Assembly: GCA_030867875.1 (NCBI GenBank)
Contig: JAOWCC010000031.1
Coordinates: 56,093-120,092, forward strand
Source of the DNA: Actinernus sp. WN-2022
Lineage: Eukaryota; Cnidaria; Anthozoa; Actiniaria; Actinernidae
Direction: 5' to 3'
DNA: 64,000 bases
Shown: positions 28,679 through 36,674 of the stretch, in pieces
Layout of the letters: every line of letters starts with the position of its first letter
How positions within the stretch are numbered: the first letter of the stretch is position 1
Notes under the pieces: generated by a model
What the model saw: only the letters and a program-made list of their open reading frames with translations
What the model was told of the DNA's origin: nothing
Database searches by the model: none
Program-made: the position numbers and the translations under genes

Positions 28679-28749
28679 ATATACATGTAAGATAGCTGGG
28701 TAAATATGGTCTCGCAGTAAACATACAGTATATATTACAACAAACAAAC

Positions 28750-28800
28750 CTTCATGTCCCAAGATCCCTCTGTCATCATATGTCTGTGTAATTGTCCCAA
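28750..28800 (-). CDS. Unknown minus-strand gene A, candidate exon 4
   Basis: On the minus strand a pyrimidine-rich tract ending TTTCTTTGCAG precedes this 51-bp segment, and GTTTGT follows it. Joined in phase 1 it encodes VGTITQTYDDRGILGHE plus one base. The phase matches the previous candidate exon exactly. If the downstream donor is not used, the frame continues into the LINE remnant and stops at 28487, giving a possible LINE-derived C terminus. I do not recognise the peptide. Support is splice sites and phase only. Confidence 0.4.
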
Positions 28801-29250
28801 CTGCAAAGAAAATCATGAAATATTGATTTCATAAGTCCATTCCTTGTGGTACATGTACTACATCTGTTCCAGCTGTATGCAGTCCTGATTTATAGGTGTT
28901 ACTTCCAGAACATTTCCATACCCCTACCACAGTAGGGATTGGGAGTCTTTTTTAAAAGTGGGCCAGGTGCATGGAAGGTGACTAATTTAGCATGTTCATA
29001 AATACACTTCATTATACATTGTCTTACAGAACTTTTGCAAATGGCTGGTGCATCAGAGAATATATCTTATAACTCAGAAAATTCTGGAGGTGGAGGAGGG
29101 GGTCATATTACCTCCTGAATGACATTCCTCTGTGACATATGATGTGAAGCTGGATTTTTTAACACATTGCAACATTACCAGTAAGATGTACAATATATTG
29201 TTGCATACACAATATTTTAATATTAGTATACATTGCATGAAATCTCTTAC
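28801..29250. other. Intronic or intergenic, no gene seen
   Basis: AT-rich sequence between two small candidate minus-strand exons. I see no conserved coding frame or structured RNA. A purine-rich GGAGGTGGAGGAGGGGG tract lies near 29086-29102. Confidence 0.5.
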
Positions 29251-29289
29251 CTATGTTTCCAGTCTGATAATAATTGGGCCCAAAATGTC
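29251..29289 (-). CDS. Unknown minus-strand gene A, candidate exon 3
   Basis: On the minus strand a T-rich tract ending TTTTCAAAACAG precedes this 39-bp segment, and a strong donor GTAAGAG follows. In phase 1 it reads GHFGPNYYQTGNI with no stop. Both ends are phase 1, compatible with exon 2 upstream (ends GCA G) and exon 4 downstream (starts TT). It could be chance, but the donor quality and double phase match make a real micro-exon plausible. Confidence 0.42.
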   Translation of the reverse strand, partial: DILGPIIIRLET

Positions 29290-29396
29290 CTGTTTTGAAA
29301 ATAACACAACAGATACTGTATTTATATATAAACTATAATTGAAGGGCTCAGAATGAAAACTACTTAAATATAAAATGAACTAGTATACCTAACAGG

Positions 29397-29497
29397 TACT
29401 GTAGGTTCTCTTCTAATTCACTTCCTTAACTGAGCGGAGCAGCATTTACTACTTCCTTAACTGAGCGGAGCAGCATACTAGAAGAGAACCTACAGTA
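29397..29497. mobile_element. Foldback (MITE-like) element, 101 bp
   Basis: A perfect 19-bp inverted repeat (TACTGTAGGTTCTCTTCTA at 29397-29415 and its complement at 29479-29497) flanks two direct copies of a 26-bp unit starting ACTTCCTTAACTGAGCGG (29420-29445 and 29451-29476). No clear target-site duplication is visible at the outer edges. An identical copy is in island B. Confidence 0.6.
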
Positions 29498-29895
29498 GCA
29501 CTTTGGCAGGAAAAATAGATTACTGGATGATAAAAATGCTAAGGTGTTAGATGAATATATTTTGTAGTTTTGGGGCTATCGTGCAACTCTGAATCCTGTT
29601 TGAGCTGTGGTGTGCATGTGTATCTCAAAAGTTGTTGCGATTTGTTTTCATTTTGTCCCAACATATCAACGATACGTATCATTAATTTTAATATGAACCT
29701 TGACTGTATGTATGGTTGATTTGTGTCTGTTGGTCATCATGAGATTCCTCTACGATGTCATTAGAAAAGGCGCCTGAAAATGAAGGTGTAAGAAAAGAGA
29801 AAACTCAATATCATAATTATAATGGTTGATGGCAAGCATTTCATGAACCTTGTAGGTATGGATTTCAGTGCCAATCATAACCCTAACCAATAATT
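29498..29895. other. Non-coding intronic or intergenic stretch
   Basis: AT-rich, with short frames only. I see no recognisable gene, RNA or repeat in it. Confidence 0.5.
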
Positions 29896-30320
29896 AATAT
29901 AATATAATATAAGCATTTTTATAGTGCTTATACATGTACATCGCTGTTCTCGGCACTTTACAATAATAGTTAAGATAATTACAAATATAATAACAGGATG
30001 ATAAAAATACTACTAAAAAAGCTAACTAATGATTGTCTTAAAGAGATAATGATAAAATGACAATGGCATGCCTAGTTTAAAAAAACTAACTATATGTTAC
30101 TATGACTAATAATAATTATTGTAATACCATCTTATATCATAACTAACAACTAAACTACAAATGTACTTGTAATTAGACCATAATTACAAATTGTAAGTAA
30201 ATTTTAAAAGATAAGTCTTTAACTAAGATTTAAAAATATTTAAACTATGACTCAATCTTATGTCTAATGGGAGCTCATTCCAATGTAACTTTCTTCCAGG
30301 ACGATAATAATCTAACAGTA
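29896..30320 (-). mobile_element. LINE 3' end remnant with tail
   Basis: On the minus strand 30290-30180 reads RKLHWNELPLDIRLSHSLN then IFKS, a stop, and LKTYLL. This resembles the extreme C-terminal end of non-LTR retrotransposon ORF2 proteins (a WNSLP..IR...SL..FK..LK.YL pattern). Downstream it runs into an ACTTT-rich stretch with GTAAAGTGCCGAGAACAGCG and ends in short TATAA/ATATT repeats at 29896-29912, as LINE 3' tails do. The in-frame stop and 5' truncation show it is inactive. It is not collinear with the fragment at 28490, so it is a separate insertion. Confidence 0.62.
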
Positions 30321-30821
30321 CTCTTAAATTATACTTCAGTGTTACATTTGTACATTATTGAGACTTAAGTAAGACGTACATGTAAGTAGGTTTGACAAGA
30401 GCACAGTCAGTTTATATTTTAGATAGTACATGTAACCAAATAATAATACTGGATCTGCAATAATGGCCAGACTGTAATTATTACGTACTGTATCATTTAT
30501 AGCTGAAAAATGTCTCTTACATTATTATCACTGAAAAAATTGTCATGCAAATTTATAACCTACATAATATTTAATCTGAAAACTTGTTTACATGTAACAC
30601 AGAATTCTAAACTATTTTTTTTTATGAATCCCACCATAAGAAAGACCACAAGGTAATTAGTGCTATGCAGATACAGGCAGCATATGAATGCTGTAGCCAG
30701 CTATCGAGAATTAGCTGTGTTCTCAGCCAATCAGAATTGAAATAGTGAATAAAATGTATAATAATCAGTTATTTATTTTGTGTGTAATATTTCCATGAAA
30801 TATAATAGACTTATAAATAAC
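30321..30821. other. Non-coding, possible old interspersed repeat
   Basis: AT-rich sequence. The stretch around 30733-30790, with CTCAGCCAATCAGAATTGAAA, contains an inverted CCAAT box and has the look of a dispersed repeat, but I cannot name it. The alternative stop for the minus-strand gene lies at 30811-30813. Confidence 0.4.
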
Positions 30822-31186
30822 CTGCAGTGAAGTCATCATCGTCATCTGAATTTACAGGTATCTGCTGTATGGGTGGTGGTACATGTACATGTGGTTGCTG
30901 CACTATTGTATCATCAGAAGAATGAGACATTACAGGGCTTGCATTCGTGTTGGCATGTGCAGTAGATGATGTTGTGCTTGTGCTAATGCTAGTTGTGGCA
31001 GATATGGGTACGTTTGATGATGTGGTGATTATAGGGTCTGCATTTTGCATATTTGTAGCTACTTTTGCTATGTAAACTTTAGTGGTGGAGGCCCTGTAGG
31101 TGTTCACAACTTGAAAAGCAGTGAGGTTGGTACCAATGTATGTGAGGGAGTGATTTCCAGAGCTCTGGGACTTGTAGTATTCTAGA
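30822..31186 (-). CDS. Unknown minus-strand gene A, exon 2
   Basis: The acceptor is a pyrimidine-rich CTTTCCTTTCTCCAAACAG directly before 31186. The exon supplies the last base of the split Arg codon begun by exon 1 and encodes residues 108-228. It starts LEYYKSQSSGNHSLTYIG, then has a Ser/Thr/Ala-rich low-complexity stretch (about 158-197), a His/Pro/Gln patch (about 203-217) and a five-Asp run (221-225). Reading on past the weak donor GTTATT gives a stop after three codons (protein of 231 residues). Splicing to the two downstream micro-exons is phase compatible. No known domain is recognised. The high acidic and Ser/Thr content suggests a disordered region. Confidence 0.6.
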
Positions 31187-32617
31187 CTGTTTGGAGAAAG
31201 GAAAGTTGACAAAACATACTATGATTAATGTTGATCAAAAATCGGGGTCTTTCTGGGTGTATCAATGTCATATCATATGTACATGGATCATAAAAAGACG
31301 ATCCATGCTGAGTTCAAGGATGTTTTGGAACAGCTGCATACCAGGTCTTTTCCAATATCATAAAAACGTTAAACTATATAAATGGGCACTTTAAGTTTAA
31401 TTCATCTTTTTAAAAATCTGTAATATGAATGATGGGCTCCGGCCTTCATGTACCAGAATGTATGAGAACACAGGTGACATAAAACAAAGAATAGGAAACT
31501 CATAACTGTCACAATAAACTACTGCAAAACAAAACACGAAAATAAAAACAACTTCTCAAATACATGAAGAAAGAGCTGAATTACATGATACTCGAGTTGA
31601 TACAATCACATTGTCATTCAATGTTTTTTTACTTGGCCTTAAAAAGTATTTCACGAAAAGAGACATCACTCCAATAAAGTTATAAATGTACATCAAGGAG
31701 CATAATACATCAATAATAATTAATAATAATAATTAATTAGTTTATTATTTAGTAGGGATGGCCTTAAAGAAAAAAAAATTGTTCTCCTCGGATTCATTAT
31801 TCAAAATATATACGTAGTCTAAAGCCATTTAGACCTAATAGCTTCATACTGGAATCAATGGCAAGCAAATGTTGTCCAATATTCCAAAAAAGCTATGATA
31901 GGTGGCTCCAGACATCCATTTATAAAGCCCACGGCAAGATGCTACGACTTGAAGTTGAAGAGCCTACGAGCAAGACACGACTCACGAGGCTAAAAAAGTA
32001 ATAGTAACGTAACACACAGACTCAGTTCTTCGAGAAAGTGCTGATTCAAGCTCTCATCAGATTTTATGATGTCCTCCAGCACTCTATAAATGGTAAAAAA
32101 GGCTTTAAAAAGCCTTAAATTCTCTGTATTCCTCCAAACAAACTTCCCTAACGGCCTAAATCCTTTTCAAAATGGTCGTCTAAAAACTTTGAGCCCCCAG
32201 TATTAAAGGTCAGTTGAAAATTCCATGGTAACAATGACTACAGTTTTCTAGGGGAGAGGTCTAGAAATAGCTAAAAATCAGTTCCGTTCCAAAAATGTGA
32301 GGGATGACCTGTAAGAGATGATCACTTGACCACAGGGTCTAACTCAAGATTAGTATGAATTCTCCTTCGTCGAACGCAACAAATAAATAGCTTATTAGAC
32401 GTATGCACGCATAAAACATCACACTTTAGGGGGGTGATAGATAACTTATTTTATCTGTTCCCATAGATCGGACTTTTTGATCAATATTTGTAGTACGCGC
32501 TCAAGATCTATACATTTATACACGTACACTTCTATTTTTATTTCCTACAAGGCCTTACAACATCGCGTAGAATTCAAACTGATCATGAAATAAATAAATA
32601 CAGATGTGAAACCTTAC
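31187..32617 (-). other. Intron 1 of the minus-strand gene A
   Basis: Runs from a strong donor (GTAAGG at 32612-32617, minus strand) to the acceptor at 31187-31188. It is AT-rich and carries no supported gene. A small inverted repeat (AAGGCTTT/AAAGCCTT) lies near 32101-32119. A stretch at 31841-31880 shares GCTTCATACTGG and TGTCCAAT with the satellite junction. Confidence 0.6.
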
Positions 32618-32937
32618 CGCGTGGTGCTGTCCAAAGCACTTCCAAATGCTCTGGAAACCAAGACTGTAAGATCATCCCCGTTCACAGTACTCGGGAATTT
32701 TACTCTTTCAACGGCCAGGGGATTGTCTGGAGGAACCAATCGCTCATTATCTCTCAGCAACGTAAACGTCCGACTTGGCCGATTCCCTCTTCTTCTTGGC
32801 GTCGGTTCAGTTTGGCGGCGACCACGACCACTGAATACCGGTCCCACGTTCCGTATGCCGGTTGGTCTTGTATCCGCCGTGGAATTGGCAATTCTTGCCA
32901 CTGCTTCAGCAAGACTGTCAAAGTTGTCGTCATCCAT
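32618..32937 (-). CDS. Unknown minus-strand gene A, exon 1 (start exon)
   Basis: A true ATG at 32937 opens a 106-codon exon ending in CG followed by the strong donor GTAAGG. The two leftover bases join a T from exon 2 to give Arg107, so the frame is kept. The protein begins MDDDNFDSLAEAVARIANST. A basic Arg-rich stretch follows (residues about 37-57, including GRGRRQ and RRRGNRPSR), then a more hydrophobic segment to residue 107. The exon is more GC-rich than its surroundings, as coding exons here are. I do not recognise a family. Its start lies 713 bp from the plus-strand gene, transcribed the other way, so the two may share a promoter region. Continuing past the donor meets a stop at once, which favours splicing. 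Confidence 0.65.
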
Positions 32938-33649
32938 AATACTGATGGCAGTATTCGTACACGTATAACGTTAATATTTGCGAAAAGACAACCCGTAAAA
33001 CTTATGAACTATAGATGGGCGCTGCCGACTCAGGAATAAGATCACACCGGATGTGTCATGAAAAGGGCTGGCCTTAGGCGCCAGTGTCAATCACACACGT
33101 CTACATGTGAAGGGCTAAGAAGTGCATTCCTCAACTTTGTTAGTCTTTATTTGATTTTTAATTTTCTGCTACTATTAAATAATATTAATAACAATAATAA
33201 TAACTTTATTTAAGTGTCAATGTATTTTATAGCTTTACAACTAATTGGGGGACACTATTAATAATAATATAAATTAGAACTACAATCAAAGTTCGTCATC
33301 CTAATAAAGCTAAAAAGCTAAAGACAAGTTACATTAGAACTTGCATTGATACGTAAACGCTACGTTCTGAAAAAAATGACAGCTACTAAAAAATATTTTC
33401 TAATCGTATACTAAAATTTACATAATTTCGAATATAAAATACTGTCTCGGTGTTTGTCTTGAGAATTCAAGTAACGGAAGGTCATGTATGTGCGTATCAA
33501 ACTTTCCAAATGGTTCTGCTTTCACGAATATTTGACCGCAATGCATCGCGTATATATGCACGACGGTCATTGGTCTATAAGAGACAATGCACAGTATATT
33601 ATCAATATGCACGCGGAAATCAACGTTAACGACATACAGCAAAAAAGAC
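32938..33649. other. Divergent intergenic region A with retroposon-like repeat
   Basis: Lies between the two divergent genes. From about 33171 to 33330 is an AT-rich segment (ATAATAATAACTTTATTTAA then GTGTCAA, with GGGGGACACT) resembling a retroposon tail; the family is uncertain. A 101-codon minus frame (33418-33723) overlaps the plus-strand first exon and I treat it as a shadow. Close to the plus gene are TATATATG (33551), inverted CCAAT (33569-33573) and TATAAG (33576-33581). Confidence 0.5.
33569..33581 (+). promoter_or_regulatory. Candidate core promoter of integrase-like gene A
   Basis: ATTGG (inverted CCAAT) at 33569-33573 lies next to TATAAG at 33576-33581. A TATA box usually sets transcription start 25-35 bp downstream, here about 33605, which leaves the ATG at 33650 inside the transcript but excludes the in-frame ATG at 33587. 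In copy B the third base of TATAAG is A, giving TAAAAG (48128-48133). Promoter function is inferred. Confidence 0.35.
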
Positions 33650-33713
33650 ATGAAATACATAAGGGAAACGAATGTGATTCTGGTAGTTCTACTGCTGTGT
33701 TTTGTAAATCCAG
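33650..33713 (+). CDS. Integrase-like gene A, exon 1 (signal-like N terminus)
   Basis: ATG at 33650 opens a 64-bp exon ending CCAG before a strong donor GTAAGT. It encodes MKYIRETNVILVVLLLCFVN then P plus one base. A short charged N-region followed by a hydrophobic core looks like a secretory signal peptide or membrane anchor. The phase-1 end fits exon 2. An in-frame ATG at 33587 would add 21 residues, but the TATA-like motif favours 33650. A signal peptide in front of a DNA-binding transposase-like protein is odd, so this exon may be a host 5' exon, a chance hydrophobic run, or belong to a different transcript. Confidence 0.45.
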
Positions 33714-35296
33714 GTAAGTTCATCTACCTAAAAGTTAATGGCATCACTGTCACCGTGGTCCGCAGTCACTGTTACACAAGTAAATTAGAATTAATCGATT
33801 TCATCAATCACGTACATGCTTCCCCGCATACTTCGTTCTATCACTTCGGAACTGTCGATCACTTAACTTTAAAGTGAATCGCATTTTGATGTTACGGGTA
33901 GGTAATAATTCATTGTTTTGAAAAAAAAAGAAAACTCGTAAAGGGAATTGAGAGATTCGAGGTTTTAAAACAATCTTGTAGAATTGCGCAAAACGTCGTG
34001 GTTTCTTTTCTTCCAGTAGTGCATGATTAAGGGATTTACGACGAAGATATCTGGGAAACCACTCCACATTTCAAGCTATTCGAATTTATAATCGAAAGAT
34101 GACTACTAAATGCACTCCTATATTTATAGACTGCATGACTTCCAAGGGTGATGAAATCGTTTCCGAATTTGCTTCCTAAAACTTTGAAATAATGAAGCGG
34201 CTGTAATAACACTTCACATGATGCGTTCCAGATGTGTGTTGATGTTCCATGTTTTGTTGAACATAACAATAGTATATCAAGCCAATCTCATCTAGTACCC
34301 ATTTTGGTAGTATCGTACGTAATTATTGTTATAATTTGTTCCCCTGACCAATCTATGCTAAAGTAAAGAATGTAACGTTGCAACTTAAGAGAAAATGAGA
34401 ACAGGTTCTTAACGGCGGCTAATCCGTGGTTTATTCCGTAGTTTAACTCAATTTCATGACACACTTCGCGGCTTGATACGGAGGTAAGCTGCGGCGATCT
34501 CCCTCCTGGCTAGCCAGGAAATATTGTGATCTTATAATGATGTATGTGTCTTGTCGAGGCGATAGATAACCCAACTCTGTAAGTGGAAATATTTACTAAC
34601 ATTTGTATGGGATTGTTTTAGTCTAATATTTTAGTGAGGGCAACCCTTGGGAAATCACTGTCATTTTAGTTTTCAGTAACGCATCTTCGTAGTTAGTTCA
34701 AATCGAATGTAATTAGTATTGTTATTGTAATTGACTTCTGATTTGACTATTGTAAATGAGTAACTCCTGGAGCATGCAAGGCATTTCCGCCAAGCCCAAT
34801 CTCTATTGTTAAACGAATATTATACATGTAACTTGATAGGTTTGCCACACTTGAAGAAGCCCTTTTTATGTTTTTTTAGTAACTTGAATGAAAAGCAGAG
34901 ACGCTGGACGAACAGTGAAGCAAGAGATATAAATGTAGAAACATAATACATTCAGTATTTATTACTAGCGACAGCGGAGACTTTAGAGCGAGAAAAACGT
35001 TCCGCAAAAGCACTACCTGAGCTAAAGTCCGCGCGAAAGTTATGACAGAACTTTATGTCGCATCCCCTCAGGGGTAAGCATATATGGGCATTTGACAGCT
35101 CCGTCTGTGCCGGGGTGGGGCATTACCAGCAAATAATTCAGTTTTACATAAAAGAAGTTTACGCTCCTTCCATCGGGCACTTGCAACGCTCTGATATATA
35201 AATGTTAAATGCCGACAAATTATTGGGGGGGGGGGGGGGGCAGGTAGATAGTACGAATGCACATCACTGAATGAATTGGTTTTCTTACTTTTAAAG
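33714..35296 (+). other. Intron 1 of integrase-like gene A
   Basis: Runs from GTAAGT to an acceptor TTACTTTTAAAG. Two minus-strand frames (33804-34067, 34036-34269) show no recognisable family. A perfect 16-bp palindrome TCCTGGCTAGCCAGGA lies at 34504-34519. A small hairpin CCCCTCAGGGG is at about 35064-35074. A run of 16 G is at 35225-35240, close to the acceptor. Confidence 0.6.
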
Positions 35297-35722
35297 GCGA
35301 CTGTTTAGATCCCCAGACCATCAAAGCATTTGTTGAATTCGTACAAGATCAATATATACGAGCACAAAATGCTATTTCCAGTCCCGAGGCCACTCCTGAC
35401 ACGTTATCACGATCACAGACAACCCTTGAGGCAGCTGTTCTTCACATTAGAAGGATACGATGGTTCCTGGGTGCAACACGACCCTGTTCAGAACAGGTGT
35501 TAACAACACTATTGGGTAATCTCCATCGCCTTGAAAACAACATAATGACGATGGTCGAAAAGCTTGGTGTCATGGTGCCGTTCTTGATGGAGGAGTTAGC
35601 CTACCAAGCACCAAGGGCTGCTACTGGGGCTGTAGGCAGACCAAGTTATATCATAACTAAGGAACAATTGGAAATTATGCGGAGATATCAACTATCGTGG
35701 GTTGAAATAGCTAAAGCACTTG
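35297..35722 (+). CDS. Integrase-like gene A, exon 2 (helical N-terminal domain and HTH start)
   Basis: A 426-bp exon, phase 1 at both ends, bounded by TTTTAAAG and GTAGGT. It encodes residues 22-163 if joined to exon 1. Residues 27-120 look mostly helical (DPQTIKAFVEFVQDQYIRAQ, then further amphipathic helices with HRLENNIMTMVEKL). GRPSYIITKEQLEIM (135-149) and SWVEIAKAL (155-163) follow. The GRP.Y.I..EQL....... W..IA..LG pattern marks the helix-turn-helix of an animal family of integrase-like DDE proteins found in cnidarians, sponges and fish (integrase core domain, rve/rva type). The family assignment is from memory of the pattern. DNA binding in the nucleus would be the expected role. Confidence 0.72.
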
Positions 35723-36198
35723 GTAGGTACGGTCTGGGAATGTTGCTTGTCGTTTGACCAAAAAATAAAGTATTAATGTTAGAAACGAATTTATGACTGA
35801 GTTATTAAGTATTAATTCCTCTTTCTCGAGTTTTAATAAGAGAGAATTATGTTTATATATAATGTCTATGAAGGATGATACAATTGTAAAAGTTGTTGGT
35901 AAATATTGTTACAGTATGCTTACAGTATTTAATAATAGTAATTCGAGATAGTTATGAATGTTATTTCATTGTATTTCGACTTATATTTAGTTTTATAAGA
36001 ATTCCTATGTACCATTTCTGGCGTTTATATGGAATAAAGTTTATTATTACATAATGCGAACCAAACATGTCAGATTTCGCGGTCCTTAAATTTTCTGAAT
36101 ATTTGGTTGCCATGAAAACCGTTTTTTAACGGTGCTCCTACATTTGAGTATAGTGTTTATAAAGTAAAAATGGATTATGTGTTAATAATTATTCATAG
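35723..36198 (+). other. Intron 2 of integrase-like gene A
   Basis: An AT-rich 476-bp intron from GTAGGT to TTATTCATAG. It interrupts the helix-turn-helix between its two halves. I see no other feature in it. Confidence 0.65.
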
Positions 36199-36483
36199 GT
36201 GTCTCGATTTCAACAATTTGGAGACTACGGGTGAAACTGAATATTGAAAGTAGAACAAACCGAAGAAGAAAAGGAATGTCAAGAGCACATTTGAGAGCCC
36301 TCATTGAAGAACTTCAAGTCACCTCGCCAAACATTGGCATTATAATGATAGAGGGAGAGATAGCTGGCCGCGATTTATATGCCTCAAGAACCGAAATAGC
36401 TGAAACGCTGGTCGAGATGGATCCCATGGGGGCGGTTCTCCGATGGAATGAACAGATTCCTAGAGTGACCTATAATGTTCCAG
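36199..36483 (+). CDS. Integrase-like gene A, exon 3 (HTH end and second helical domain); gene truncated after it
   Basis: A 285-bp exon, phase 1 at both ends. It begins VSISTIWRLRVKLNI, which completes the helix-turn-helix begun in exon 2. RTNRRRKG follows, then a second domain: MSRAHLRALIEELQ, SPNIGIIMIEGEIAGRDLYA, SRTEIAETLVEMDPMGAVLR (191-245), and a tail WNEQIPRVTYNVPG. In the family this tail directly precedes the integrase catalytic core with its DDE residues. Here a donor GTCAGT follows, but no catalytic exon is visible before satellite begins at 36675, nor after it. The gene is therefore probably 3'-truncated and cannot make an active integrase from this locus. The mobile element at 36497 sits 13 bp downstream of the donor. 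Confidence 0.72.
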
Positions 36484-36496
36484 GTCAGTGTTACTG

Positions 36497-36558
36497 TAGT
36501 CTCCTTTGCAGCCGAGGGAGTATGGGACCGACACTAAGAACGGCTGCAAAGGAGACTA
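36497..36558. mobile_element. 62-bp TIR mini-element (MITE) with 9-bp target duplication
   Basis: Perfect 18-bp terminal inverted repeats (TAGTCTCCTTTGCAGCCG at 36497-36514, complement at 36541-36558) enclose 26 bp. The element is flanked by a direct repeat GTGTTACTG at 36488-36496 and 36559-36567. A 9-bp duplication is typical of Mutator-like (MULE) transposition, so this is probably a non-autonomous MULE-type MITE. It inserted just after the exon 3 donor, into what would be the next intron. Confidence 0.8.
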
Positions 36559-36567
36559 GTGTTACTG

Positions 36568-36674
36568 CAGCCCGTTAAAAACTATAGTTTTTATAGTCCT
36601 CGTGTAGACTAAAATAATGCCGGCCACGTGCGACCAGATAGTGAAAATGTCCACAACCAAATGTAATATTGATC
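36568..36674. other. Right edge of island A
   Basis: About 107 bp of unique sequence without a gene, ending ATTGATC. From 36675 the sequence is satellite, entering in the middle of an AAAT-like spacer (ATAGAAATAAATAAAAAG). The left edge of the island instead enters a 10-bp array, so the two edges do not mark a clean insertion site. Confidence 0.75.

Noticed and set aside
31955..32010. Possible tRNA near GAGCCTACGAGCAAGACACG
   Set aside because: I could not form a cloverleaf with an acceptor stem, T-loop and anticodon arm in either strand.
32606..32968. 120-codon + strand frame opposite exon 1 of the minus-strand gene
   Set aside because: It is antisense to an exon with a proper ATG and a phase-matched donor, and has no recognisable product. 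The 75-codon frame at 32812 is likewise a shadow.
33418..33723. 101-codon minus-strand frame over the first exon of the integrase-like gene
   Set aside because: It overlaps a better supported ATG exon with a strong donor on the other strand, and its translation resembles nothing known to me.
33804..34269. Two minus-strand frames inside intron 1 (87 and 77 codons)
   Set aside because: There are no splice-site or family clues; the lengths are expected by chance in this intron.
27634..36674. Whole island as one intact transposon
   Set aside because: I found no matching terminal inverted or direct repeats at 27634 and 36674, and no target duplication in the satellite.
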